This document shows positions 6,542 through 14,388 of a stretch of 15,127 nt of DNA, in pieces. The translations under genes and the position numbers were made by a program. The notes under the pieces are model-generated. The model had not been told where the DNA came from, searched no databases, and worked only from the letters and a program-made list of their open reading frames with translations. Origin of the DNA: Bacteroides sp. UBA7333 (GTDB lineage: Bacteria; Bacteroidota; Bacteroidia; Bacteroidales; Bacteroidaceae); contig DKPN01000059.1 of NCBI GenBank assembly GCA_002471195.1, forward strand, positions 511-15,637, read 5' to 3'. How positions within the stretch are numbered: position 1 is the stretch's first letter; every line of letters begins with the position of its first letter.

Positions 6542-8062
6542 TTATTTAGCTACTTTTTCTAACCATTTCAACATAAACAACATTGTAAACATTGAAATAC
6601 AACAAGCAACAACGAAAATTGTCCATGTCAACCAAATTGGAGTTGTTTCGTACAAAATAGCACCAATAAACAATAGTTGATTACCGATGGCAGTTGCACC
6701 TAACCATCCACCTTGCATAATACCTTGATATTTAGGAGGAGCTACTTTAGATACAAACGAGATACCCAATGGAGAGATATAAAGTTCGGCTACAGTAAGT
6801 ACAAAATATGTAATAATCAATAACCATGGTGTAACTTTAATTGGAGATGAACCAATTTCAGCAATTTCACTATGCAAAGGCAAGTGTGCAAAATATGAAC
6901 CAACAGCCATTACAACAAATCCCAATGCAGCAATACCCATACCAATAGCAATTTTCTTTGGAGTAGATGGTTCAACACCACGGCGACGTTGTGAAGCAAA
7001 AATAGCCATCACCAATGGAGTAAGAGCAACCACAAAGAAAGGATTCATCGATTGGAAAATTTCAGCAGTGATAGGCATACCAAATAGGTTCAAATCTGTA
7101 TATTCTTTAGCAAAAAGAGTCAATGTTAAACCATTTTGGTGGAACGAAAACCAGAAGAAAATTACAACACCGAATACTGCAAATAAAGCAAGAATACGTT
7201 GACGTACTTCGTGAACACTCATTTCTGTTACTGCAGCACCAGTAACTGCAGCTTTTACTTTTTGTGCAGGATCTGGGAAATTCTTTTTATTGATAATATA
7301 GATTACTAATGATATAACCATTGCAATGATAGCGATACCAAATGCATAATGGAAACCTTCTGTGAATACATTTAAGTATTGATTAGCAAAATCAGTATAA
7401 TCAGTAATTTGCGCTGCAGATGATTTATCAGCTAAAGTATGAAAATTTGCGATTGCTTGTTCAGACAATGTGCCTTGTAAGTGTCCATGACATAAAGCAG
7501 GTAGATCTGCATCATAATAATATCCAAATGTACCTAACCACCAACTACGAACACCAATTGCAGCAAATGGAGCAAAAATAGCACCTACATTGATAAACAT
7601 ATAGAACAATGAGAAACCTGAATCGCGCATTGATGCATATTTTGGATTATCATACATTTGTCCTACAAGTGCTTGTAGATTTCCTTTGAAAAGACCGTTA
7701 CCAAATGCAATGACTAACAAACCAAAGCAAGATAGAACGAGCATTAATATTTTAGAGTCAACAGGTACCGGTGTTGGTGTTGGAATTGCTAAAATCAAAT
7801 AGCCAACTGCCATCAAAATAATACCTGTCATGATGGTTCCTTTATAATTGCGTGTTTTATCAGCAATAATACCACCAATCAATGCAAGGATATAAATCGA
7901 AAAATAAAAGGTAGAATAGATAATACCGGCATCTTTACCAGTCAATGCAAATTTTGTTTGCAAAAATAATACGAGGATAGCCATCATCGTATAAAATCCG
8001 AAACGCTCTCCAAGATTGGCTAAAGCAGCTGCAATAAGTCCCTTAGGATGTTTGCTGAACAT
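6542..8062 (-). CDS. POT/PTR family peptide transporter (MFS)
   Basis: A 506-residue inner-membrane protein of the proton-dependent oligopeptide transporter family, importing di- and tripeptides. It has about 12-14 hydrophobic segments, the PTR2 signature F-S-L-F-Y-M-F-I-N-V-G-A (150-161), the G-N-G-L-F-K-G-N segment with conserved K127, and A-E-L-Y-I-S-P-L-G (425-433) with the conserved glutamate of the C-terminal half. The family's N-terminal E-x-x-E-R-F motif is changed: E19, R20, F21 and Y24 are kept but the first position is Asn16. A roughly 60-residue hydrophilic segment (about 173-233) follows the fifth helix, longer than in the structurally known members. It is preceded by a -7 box and followed by its own terminator, so it is probably transcribed alone. 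Confidence 0.93.
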   Translation of the reverse strand: MFSKHPKGLIAAALANLGERFGFYTMMAILVLFLQTKFALTGKDAGIIYSTFYFSIYILALIGGIIADKTRNYKGTIMTGIILMAVGYLILAIPTPTPVPVDSKILMLVLSCFGLLVIAFGNGLFKGNLQALVGQMYDNPKYASMRDSGFSLFYMFINVGAIFAPFAAIGVRSWWLGTFGYYYDADLPALCHGHLQGTLSEQAIANFHTLADKSSAAQITDYTDFANQYLNVFTEGFHYAFGIAIIAMVISLVIYIINKKNFPDPAQKVKAAVTGAAVTEMSVHEVRQRILALFAVFGVVIFFWFSFHQNGLTLTLFAKEYTDLNLFGMPITAEIFQSMNPFFVVALTPLVMAIFASQRRRGVEPSTPKKIAIGMGIAALGFVVMAVGSYFAHLPLHSEIAEIGSSPIKVTPWLLIITYFVLTVAELYISPLGISFVSKVAPPKYQGIMQGGWLGATAIGNQLLFIGAILYETTPIWLTWTIFVVACCISMFTMLFMLKWLEKVAK

Positions 8063-8127
8063 AATTAGATAAAATAATTAAATGAATAAATAGTTTGTAA
8101 AAATCGTATCAAATTTTGATATTACTG

Positions 8128-8135
8128 CAAAAATA
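8128..8135 (-). promoter_or_regulatory. -7 promoter box for the POT transporter gene
   Basis: The minus strand reads TATTTTTG, an exact TAnnTTTG match, placing the start near 8122 and giving a leader of about 60 bases. A TTG at 8158-8160 is 22 bases upstream, slightly long for a -33 element, and lies within the 3' end of ybaK. Confidence 0.5.
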
Positions 8136-8149
8136 TAATATTTTTTCGA

Positions 8150-8629
8150 TTATTCAGCAATTAAAAGTGATAAAATGGCAGATTTTTCGCGAATTAAATC
8201 ATTTGGTGATAGTTTAACTTGAAGCCCCCTCTGCCCTGCGCTTATATAAATAAAATTAAAATTTAAACATGTTTTATGTATATATGTCGGAAAGTTTTTT
8301 TTCATGCCAATGGGCGAACAGGCTCCACGTATATAGCCTGTTAGTGGCAACAGTTCTTTCATCGGAATAAGATCACACTTTTTATTTCCCGAAACTTTGG
8401 CTGCAAGTTTTAAATCAATCTCTTTATCGCCCGGTATAATGCATACAAAATGCTTCGTTTTATCGCCACACAAAACTAAGGTTTTAAATACTTGATCCAC
8501 ATTTTCGCCTAGTACCTCGGCCACATGAATAGCGCTCAAGTCGCTTTCATCAACTTCATAGGGTATAAGTTCATATTGTATTTTAGCCTTATCGAGCAAT
8601 CGTGCCACGTTGGTTTTGTTGATTTTCAT
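8150..8629 (-). CDS. ybaK: YbaK/EbsC family Cys-tRNA(Pro) deacylase
   Basis: A 159-residue single-domain protein of the YbaK family, the same length as E. coli YbaK, which hydrolyses cysteine wrongly attached to tRNA(Pro) and so protects translation in trans. The essential lysine is at K49 in the segment V-D-Q-V-F-K-T-L-V. The G-Y-I-R-G-A-C-S-P-I-G-M-K-K block (98-111) and the S-A-G-Q-R-G-L-Q-V-K-L-S-P-N-D-L segment (130-145) complete the family fingerprint. It lies 75 bases downstream of uvrA on the same strand. I see no clear promoter of its own in that gap, so it may be read through from uvrA. Confidence 0.95.
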   Translation of the reverse strand: MKINKTNVARLLDKAKIQYELIPYEVDESDLSAIHVAEVLGENVDQVFKTLVLCGDKTKHFVCIIPGDKEIDLKLAAKVSGNKKCDLIPMKELLPLTGYIRGACSPIGMKKNFPTYIHKTCLNFNFIYISAGQRGLQVKLSPNDLIREKSAILSLLIAE

Positions 8630-8682
8630 AACATTATTTTGAAATATTAATCGACTGAAATATCCACAATCATAAATATGTG

Positions 8683-8719
8683 CTGAATATTAAACAAGAA
8701 CCAATTATTTAATATTCAG
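8683..8719. repeat. 12-bp perfect inverted repeat spanning the uvrA stop codon
   Basis: CTGAATATTAAA (8683-8694) and TTTAATATTCAG (8708-8719) are perfect reverse complements separated by 13 bases. The second arm lies in the last codons of uvrA, whose stop is at 8705-8707. There is no U run after it on the minus strand, so it is not a standard terminator; it could protect the 3' end of the uvrA message or regulate readthrough into ybaK. Confidence 0.6.
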
Positions 8720-11533
8720 TTCTTCGCGAAGAAACTGAGGGGTATATCCTTTATCGCTCAACGCTACTTCTTCGGGAGTGCCATGACTTAAAAGTTCACC
8801 ACCACCTTTACCGCCAAGAGGTCCCATATCAATAATATAATCCGACATTTTAATGACATCTAAGTTATGTTCGATCACGATCACAGTATTACCTTTTTCG
8901 ACTAAACGATTGATCACGTTTAACAAAACTCGTATATCTTCAAAGTGAAGGCCGGTAGTAGGCTCATCTAAAATATATAATGTTTTTCCTGTATCACGTT
9001 TTGATAATTCGGTAGCCAATTTTACACGTTGACTTTCACCTCCCGACAATGTTGTTGAAGACTGCCCTAACTTGATGTAACCGAGACCTACATCTTGCAA
9101 CACTTTAATCTTATTAAGAATTTGCGGTACATTTTCAAAAAACTCAACGGCACGATTGATGGTCATATCCAATACATCGGCTATTGACTTACCTTTATAA
9201 CGAACCTCGAGTGTTTCGCGATTGTATCTTTTGCCATGACATATTTCGCAAGGAACATATACATCGGGAAGAAAATTCATTTCAATGGTTTTATATCCAT
9301 TACCCGAACAAGCCTCACAACGTCCGCCAGAAACATTGAAGGAGAAACGACCGGGTTTATAACCACGTATTTTAGCCTCGGGTAGACCAACAAACAAATT
9401 ACGGATATCCGAAAACACACCGGTATATGTTGCAGGATTGGAACGTGGTGTACGCCCCAATGGAGATTGATCGACATCAACTATTTTATCAATATGTTCT
9501 AAACCTTCAATCGAGTCGTATGCTAATGGATCTTGAAGTGAGCGATAAAACTTTTGTGATAATATAGGTTGCAAAGTTTCATTAATCAAGGTAGATTTTC
9601 CACTACCCGATACACCTGTTACACAGATCAGTTTTCCTAAGGGGAACTCAACATCTACATTTTTAAGATTATTGCCACGTGCGCCATGCAATATCAATGA
9701 TTTTCCATTGCCTTGTCGTCGAGGATTAGGAATATCAAATTGCATTTTACCATTTAGATATTGCGAGGTCAATGTATCTGTTTTCAACATTTCTTGAGGT
9801 GTACCGGCAAACACTACCTCTCCCCCTTTACGTCCGGCTTTAGGTCCCATATCAATAATATAATCGGCAGCCATCATCATGTCTTTATCATGCTCTACTA
9901 CGATCACGGTATTCCCCAAATCGCGAAGTTCTTTTAATGAATTTATTAACCGAACATTATCGCGTTGATGCAGCCCGATACTTGGTTCATCGAGAATATA
10001 TAAAACATTCACTAACTGCGAACCTATTTGTGTGGCAAGTCTAATACGCTGGCTCTCGCCTCCCGATAGTGTTGCCGAACTTCTGTCGAGACATAAATAA
10101 TCTAATCCTACATCGAGCAAAAATTTTAATCGAGTACGAATTTCCTTCAATATTTCAGTTGCAATTTTTTTCTGTTTATCCGACAAAAATTTATCTACAT
10201 CGGCCAACCAATCGTACAACTCATTGATATCCATATGAGCTAGTTCACTTATATTTTTATCGTGAATGCGGAAACTCAATGCCTCTTGATTGAGCTTTGC
10301 ACCATGACAAAGAGGACAAACAGCTGTTTTAGCAAACTGTTCGGCCCACTTCTGTGCAGTTGCCGATGCATCTTTTTCTTGGAGCATTTGGATATATTTT
10401 ACTACACCTTCGTATGTCACAAAATAGTCGGAAGAGGTACCAACTACCGAACTCTTTATTTTAATGCGTTCATCCGAACCATTCAATATTTCATCAATAG
10501 CATCTTCTGGCAAATCTTTTATTGGAGTTTTGATAGTGACCTCATAACGTTCGAGTAATGCAGCTATTTGCCAAAAAATCATTGTCTGTTTGAATTTACC
10601 CAATGGAGCAACTCCTCCTTCGTATATGGATAAATTACGATCGGGAATCACTTTATCAATATCTATCTGATTGACAACTCCCAAACCCTTACACCGTGGA
10701 CAAGCTCCTTGTGGAGAGTTAAATGAGAAGTTGTGAGGTGCAGGTTCGCGATAAGACAACCCGGTTAGTGGATCCATCAAGCGTTTGCTATAATGTTTCA
10801 AACGATCATCGTCGGCATCGAGAATCATAATTAATCCGTCGCCCTGACGCATGGCAGTTGCAACACTTTGTTTTAAACGTTTATCATCATTATCGCTAAC
10901 CACCATTTTATCAATCACAACTTCAATATCATGATTTTTATAGCGATCGAGTTTCATACCGTGAACGATTTCTCGTATCTCGCCATCTACACGAACATAC
11001 AAATAACCTTTTTTACGTATCTGCTCAAATAGTTCCTTATAATGTCCTTTTCGGGTACGCACCAATGGTGCTAACAGATATATTCGTTTGCCGTTGTAAT
11101 CTTTTAAAATAAGATCGAGAATTTGTTCTTCGGTATATTTAATCATCGGTTCGCCCGATTGATATGAATATGCAATACCTGCTCTGGCATATAGCAATCG
11201 AAGATAATCGTATATTTCGGTGGTAGTTCCTACGGTAGAACGAGGATTTTTGTTGGTTGTTTTTTGTTCAATAGATATCACGGGGCTCAAACCTGTGATT
11301 TTATCTACATCGGGCCGTTCCAAATTGCCCAAAAAGTTGCGGGCATAAGCCGAAAAGGTTTCTATATATCTTCTTTGCCCTTCAGCAAATATGGTATCGA
11401 AAGCTAAGGATGACTTACCACTACCGCTTAATCCGGTAATCACAGTCAAACTGTTGCGTGGAATTTCAATATCTATATTCTTTAAATTATGTACACGAGC
11501 ACCATATACATTTATATATTCTGTTTCCTGCAT
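8705..11533 (-). CDS. uvrA: UvrA, excinuclease ABC subunit A
   Basis: A 942-residue UvrA, the damage-sensing ATPase dimer that loads UvrB in nucleotide excision repair. ATPase domain 1: Walker A GLSGSGKSS (34-42), signature LSGGES (489-494), Walker B I-L-D-E-P (513-517). Domain 2: Walker A GVSGSGKST (640-648), signature LSGGES (829-834), Walker B I-L-D-E-P (854-858). The C-terminal zinc module with C739, C742, C762 and C765 is complete, as is C406/C409. The first zinc module is half missing: only C278 and C281 remain, and the position of the first CxxC pair reads D-P-L-T-G-L-S-Y (254-261). Length is normal (E. coli about 940). The upstream region holds a 22-bp repeat array but no clear -7 box at a sensible distance. 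Confidence 0.98.
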   Translation of the reverse strand: MQETEYINVYGARVHNLKNIDIEIPRNSLTVITGLSGSGKSSLAFDTIFAEGQRRYIETFSAYARNFLGNLERPDVDKITGLSPVISIEQKTTNKNPRSTVGTTTEIYDYLRLLYARAGIAYSYQSGEPMIKYTEEQILDLILKDYNGKRIYLLAPLVRTRKGHYKELFEQIRKKGYLYVRVDGEIREIVHGMKLDRYKNHDIEVVIDKMVVSDNDDKRLKQSVATAMRQGDGLIMILDADDDRLKHYSKRLMDPLTGLSYREPAPHNFSFNSPQGACPRCKGLGVVNQIDIDKVIPDRNLSIYEGGVAPLGKFKQTMIFWQIAALLERYEVTIKTPIKDLPEDAIDEILNGSDERIKIKSSVVGTSSDYFVTYEGVVKYIQMLQEKDASATAQKWAEQFAKTAVCPLCHGAKLNQEALSFRIHDKNISELAHMDINELYDWLADVDKFLSDKQKKIATEILKEIRTRLKFLLDVGLDYLCLDRSSATLSGGESQRIRLATQIGSQLVNVLYILDEPSIGLHQRDNVRLINSLKELRDLGNTVIVVEHDKDMMMAADYIIDMGPKAGRKGGEVVFAGTPQEMLKTDTLTSQYLNGKMQFDIPNPRRQGNGKSLILHGARGNNLKNVDVEFPLGKLICVTGVSGSGKSTLINETLQPILSQKFYRSLQDPLAYDSIEGLEHIDKIVDVDQSPLGRTPRSNPATYTGVFSDIRNLFVGLPEAKIRGYKPGRFSFNVSGGRCEACSGNGYKTIEMNFLPDVYVPCEICHGKRYNRETLEVRYKGKSIADVLDMTINRAVEFFENVPQILNKIKVLQDVGLGYIKLGQSSTTLSGGESQRVKLATELSKRDTGKTLYILDEPTTGLHFEDIRVLLNVINRLVEKGNTVIVIEHNLDVIKMSDYIIDMGPLGGKGGGELLSHGTPEEVALSDKGYTPQFLREELNIK

Positions 11534-11655
11534 AACAAACTTAATTCATCATTTGAACACCTATAATTAACTCAACAAAATGTGGTATAAAGAGTTTTTT
11601 ATAACGTTACATTAAATATTACAGTTTAATATCTTTATTGTCTTAAATCTATGAT

Positions 11656-11787
11656 ATCATAGTTGTGATGTTACGATATCACAATTGTGAAACCATACAA
11701 TCACAGTTGTGAAACCACATCATCACAGTTGCGAAACCACATCATCACAGTTGCGAAACCACATTATCACAGTTGTGATTGGTAAAC
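11656..11787. repeat. Array of six 22-bp units, each with a short palindrome
   Basis: Six units begin at 11656, 11678, 11700, 11722, 11744 and 11766, each exactly 22 bases. The core is ATCAcAgTTGyGA followed in units 1-4 by AACCAyA. Unit 1 contains the perfect 12-bp palindrome TCACAATTGTGA; unit 5 has six-base arms around GT (ATCACA/TGTGAT); units 2-4 differ from each other by only one or two bases; units 0 and 5 keep the palindrome but diverge in the linker. There are no unique spacers. The array lies 15 bases beyond the stop of the CHU_C-domain gene and 123-254 bases upstream of the uvrA start. The phasing puts all palindromes on one face of the helix, as expected for a cooperative binding site, but the binding protein is unknown. 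Confidence 0.85.
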
Positions 11788-11801
11788 ATCCATCTATCGT
11801 T

Positions 11802-12476
11802 TTATCGCAAAATATTGATATCCCCCTTATGATTGTAAACCACACCATCAGATCCTACCGCCTTCACTACTATAAAATAAACTCCATCGGATACCTGTTT
11901 TCCATGGGCTTCGCCATTCCATCCTTCATCTATATTTGAAAGATCCCAATGATATAGTTTTTGTCCCCAACGATTAAATACAGTAGCTTCAAAACGAACG
12001 AGCGATTTATGTTTTACTTTAAAAATATCATTTATCCCATCATCATTTGGAGAAAAAGCATTTGGAATTTTTAACTCAGATTCGGCTATTTGAATAGAAA
12101 ATGGATCAGAGATTTCTGTTGTTTCATTGTCGACATCCGTAACCTGCAACCGAACATAGAATCGTCCCGAACGGTCGAATGTATATGAAGTTTCTTCATC
12201 AAAACGTGTCAAGTATATCGTTTTAAAATCAGGAAATTCTGAAAAATTCCATTCATAGCGATAAGAGGGTAAAGGATCGTCGATATTTGCCGAGAAAAGA
12301 AACTCCAAAGGAGCAGCACCGATGTATTCATCGCCCGCCTGCATCTGATAAGGTTCGTCGGGAGTCACACCATTTTCACGAATTAAATCGGCAATGGGAT
12401 TTATCTGCGCATAGCTTTCACTAAATGAAATAAGTAATACTATAAATAGTAAATAATGAAATATTCTCGTCAACAT
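11802..12476 (-). CDS. Secreted protein with PKD-like domain and CHU_C/type B T9SS sorting domain
   Basis: A 224-residue exported protein. It has a signal peptide (about 1-23, ending S-Y-A-Q), a beta-rich PKD-like region (about 50-132) with R-F-Y-V-R-L-Q-V-T-D-V-D, and a C-terminal gliding-motility-associated domain (about 137-223; TIGR04131/CHU_C type) with I-P-N-A-F-S-P-N-D-D-G-I-N-D-I-F, V-F-N-R-W-G, G-W-N-G and S-D-G-V-Y-F-I-V. In species with a type IX secretion system this domain acts as a sorting signal for export to the surface; whether this organism has that system cannot be seen here. The gene is unusually small for a CHU_C carrier, so the sorting domain is over a third of the protein. 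It is divergent from the LysM/PorT operon, suggesting related envelope roles (inference). Confidence 0.9.
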   Translation of the reverse strand: MLTRIFHYLLFIVLLISFSESYAQINPIADLIRENGVTPDEPYQMQAGDEYIGAAPLEFLFSANIDDPLPSYRYEWNFSEFPDFKTIYLTRFDEETSYTFDRSGRFYVRLQVTDVDNETTEISDPFSIQIAESELKIPNAFSPNDDGINDIFKVKHKSLVRFEATVFNRWGQKLYHWDLSNIDEGWNGEAHGKQVSDGVYFIVVKAVGSDGVVYNHKGDINILR

Positions 12477-12484
12477 AATGCTTG

Positions 12485-12492
12485 CAAATTTA
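12485..12492 (-). promoter_or_regulatory. Possible -7 box for the CHU_C-domain gene
   Basis: The minus strand reads TAAATTTG, an exact TAnnTTTG match, but only eight bases before the start codon at 12476, so the transcript would have almost no leader. A TTTG at 12517-12520 lies 24 bases upstream, longer than ideal for -33. Confidence 0.3.
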
Positions 12493-12578
12493 ATGTTTAT
12501 ACTTGAATTTCGTTATCAAAAGAAACACATTATTATATTCTTAACGCAATAAATGCTAAATATATTATAGAGAAATAG

Positions 12579-12586
12579 TATCTTTG
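12579..12586 (+). promoter_or_regulatory. -7 promoter box for the LysM/PorT operon
   Basis: TATCTTTG matches TAnnTTTG exactly and would start transcription near 12591, leaving a leader of about 30 bases to the ATG at 12621. It lies in the 144-base divergent region shared with the CHU_C-domain gene. The -33 region is not clear. Confidence 0.6.
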
Positions 12587-12620
12587 TTGCTTGATTTCGT
12601 AAACTAGAAGACTATATTAA

Positions 12621-14387
12621 ATGAAACAAATCACCAAAAGAATATTTATTTTTCTATTAATAACCGGAATATATTCTGCAATTACTTTTGCACAAGAAAA
12701 CCAATCGTATTTTATTCATACTGTAGAAAAAGGCCAAGGACTTTATTCAATTGCAGCCATGTATAAAATCAGTCAAGAAGACATCATAAAAGCAAATCCC
12801 GGAAGTCAAGATAAAATTTATATCGGCCAAGCTTTACGAATTCCTCAACTAGGCTCTCAAACAGAAAAGCAAGAGACTTTTCATACGATCAAACAAGGGG
12901 AAACGCTTTATAAGTTGACTGCCATATATCAATTGTCGGCAAAAGAGATATGTGATGCAAATCCCGGCTTAAGCGCCGAAAATTTTAGAATCGGACAAGT
13001 CATTAGAATACCTAGTGCAACCCTACCCGACAACAATGATACAAAAGAGACGATTGTATCGACAATACCCGGCACCGTAAAATCGCGCTGTAAAGACATG
13101 CATAAAGTTCAACGTAAAGAAACTTTATTCAGTGTCAGTCGCGAATATGGCATTACCGAACAAGAGTTAATGGCTGCCAATCCCGAATTAAAAAATGGAA
13201 TGAAAAGAGGGCAACTTTTATGTATCCCCTACTCAACATCCGAACCTTCAACCAACAACAAAGGAAACATTAATACAACACCTATTAGCGACAAGGATTT
13301 GTTTAAAGCATCAGAGGAAGCCCCAAAACAATATCACACCGTTAAAGCTGCAGTTTTACTGCCCTTTACACACGACAAACGAATGGTTGAATATTACGAA
13401 GGTTTCTTAATTGCTGTTGACAGTTTAAAACGCGCAGGTTTTTCGTATGACATATACGCCTATAACTTAACCGACCAAGAAGCATCTTTGAATGCTATTT
13501 TAGCAAAAGAGGAATTAAAAACCATGAATATTATCATTGGTCCCGCACAATCAAAATATAGTAAAAAATTAGCCGATTTTGCCAAGATTAATAATATTTG
13601 GCTGGTTATTCCTTTTTCTTCAAAAGAAGATGAAGTGTTCAACAATCCTCATATATTTCAGATAAATACACCTCAATCTTATCTATATTCTGAAGTGTAC
13701 GACCATTTTGATAAACAATTTACAAATCCTAACATCATATTCTTAGATGCCGGAACTAATGCAACTAAAAATAAAATGGATTTCATCGATGGATTAAAAC
13801 AAAACTTATCACAAAAAAACATTCCCTATCAAGCTTTACCCGAAACGGCTTCTGTAGAAGGTTTAATTAAGGCAATGAATAGTGAAAAAGAGAATATCTT
13901 TATTCCAACATCAAGTAGCGACATCTCACTGATAAAAATCATACCTCAACTCACCATTTTATCAAAAGAGAACCCTGAGTTAAATATGCATTTATTTGGT
14001 TATCCTGAATGGCAAACCTATACAAAAGATTATATTGACAACTTCTTTGAACTAGATACCTATTTCTATTCATCGTTTTATACCAACAATCTTTTGCCTG
14101 CTGCTATCGATTTTACCAAAACCTATCATAAATGGTATAGCAAAGACATGGACAATAGCTATCCTAAATATGGCATGCTTGGTTTTGATACCGGCTTCTT
14201 TTTCTTAAAAGGCTTATCGCAATACGGCACCGATTTTGAAAACAAGTTAGATCAAATGGATATACGTCCTATACAAACCGGATTTAATTTCCAACGTGTC
14301 AACAATTGGGGAGGATTCATTAACAAGAAGGCTTTTTTCGTGCATTTCACAAAAGACTTTGAACTGATTAAATTGGATTTTGAATAA
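12621..14387 (+). CDS. Three-LysM protein with C-terminal periplasmic-binding-protein fold
   Basis: A 588-residue exported protein. A signal peptide (about 1-24, ending T-F-A-Q) is followed by three LysM peptidoglycan-binding domains (about 31-75, 87-131 and 160-203), each with the G-x-x-L-Y-S/K-I/L and A-N-P-x-L patterns and ending in I-G-Q-x-x-R-I-P or a close variant. A Ser/Thr/Asn-rich linker leads to a C-terminal domain (about 241-588) that begins V-K-A-A-V-L-L-P-F and has the alternating strand/helix layout of type 1 periplasmic binding proteins (Peripla_BP/LpoA-like). I infer a periplasmic, cell-wall-bound protein that may sense or scaffold; no ligand can be named. It is the first gene of a two-gene operon, with the PorT-family gene starting one base after its stop. 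Confidence 0.9.
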   Translation: MKQITKRIFIFLLITGIYSAITFAQENQSYFIHTVEKGQGLYSIAAMYKISQEDIIKANPGSQDKIYIGQALRIPQLGSQTEKQETFHTIKQGETLYKLTAIYQLSAKEICDANPGLSAENFRIGQVIRIPSATLPDNNDTKETIVSTIPGTVKSRCKDMHKVQRKETLFSVSREYGITEQELMAANPELKNGMKRGQLLCIPYSTSEPSTNNKGNINTTPISDKDLFKASEEAPKQYHTVKAAVLLPFTHDKRMVEYYEGFLIAVDSLKRAGFSYDIYAYNLTDQEASLNAILAKEELKTMNIIIGPAQSKYSKKLADFAKINNIWLVIPFSSKEDEVFNNPHIFQINTPQSYLYSEVYDHFDKQFTNPNIIFLDAGTNATKNKMDFIDGLKQNLSQKNIPYQALPETASVEGLIKAMNSEKENIFIPTSSSDISLIKIIPQLTILSKENPELNMHLFGYPEWQTYTKDYIDNFFELDTYFYSSFYTNNLLPAAIDFTKTYHKWYSKDMDNSYPKYGMLGFDTGFFFLKGLSQYGTDFENKLDQMDIRPIQTGFNFQRVNNWGGFINKKAFFVHFTKDFELIKLDFE

Positions 14388-14388
14388 A

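Noticed and set aside
11536..11543. TAAGTTTG on the minus strand as the uvrA promoter
   Set aside because: It lies two bases before the start codon, so transcription would begin within or after the ATG. Probably a chance match.
11708..11757. GTT-GTGA-AAC and GTT-GCGA-AAC as GNRA-tetraloop hairpins in the array units
   Set aside because: The stems are only three base pairs and outer pairs do not extend. The dyad palindrome in DNA explains the pattern better.
11656..11787. CRISPR array
   Set aside because: The period is only 22 bases, adjacent units are nearly identical along their entire length, and there are no unique spacers or cas genes.
11709..11939. Plus-strand ORF across the 22-bp array, rich in His and Thr
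   Set aside because: Its N-terminal half is a translation of the tandem repeats and its C-terminal half is antisense to the CHU_C-domain gene. No signal supports expression.
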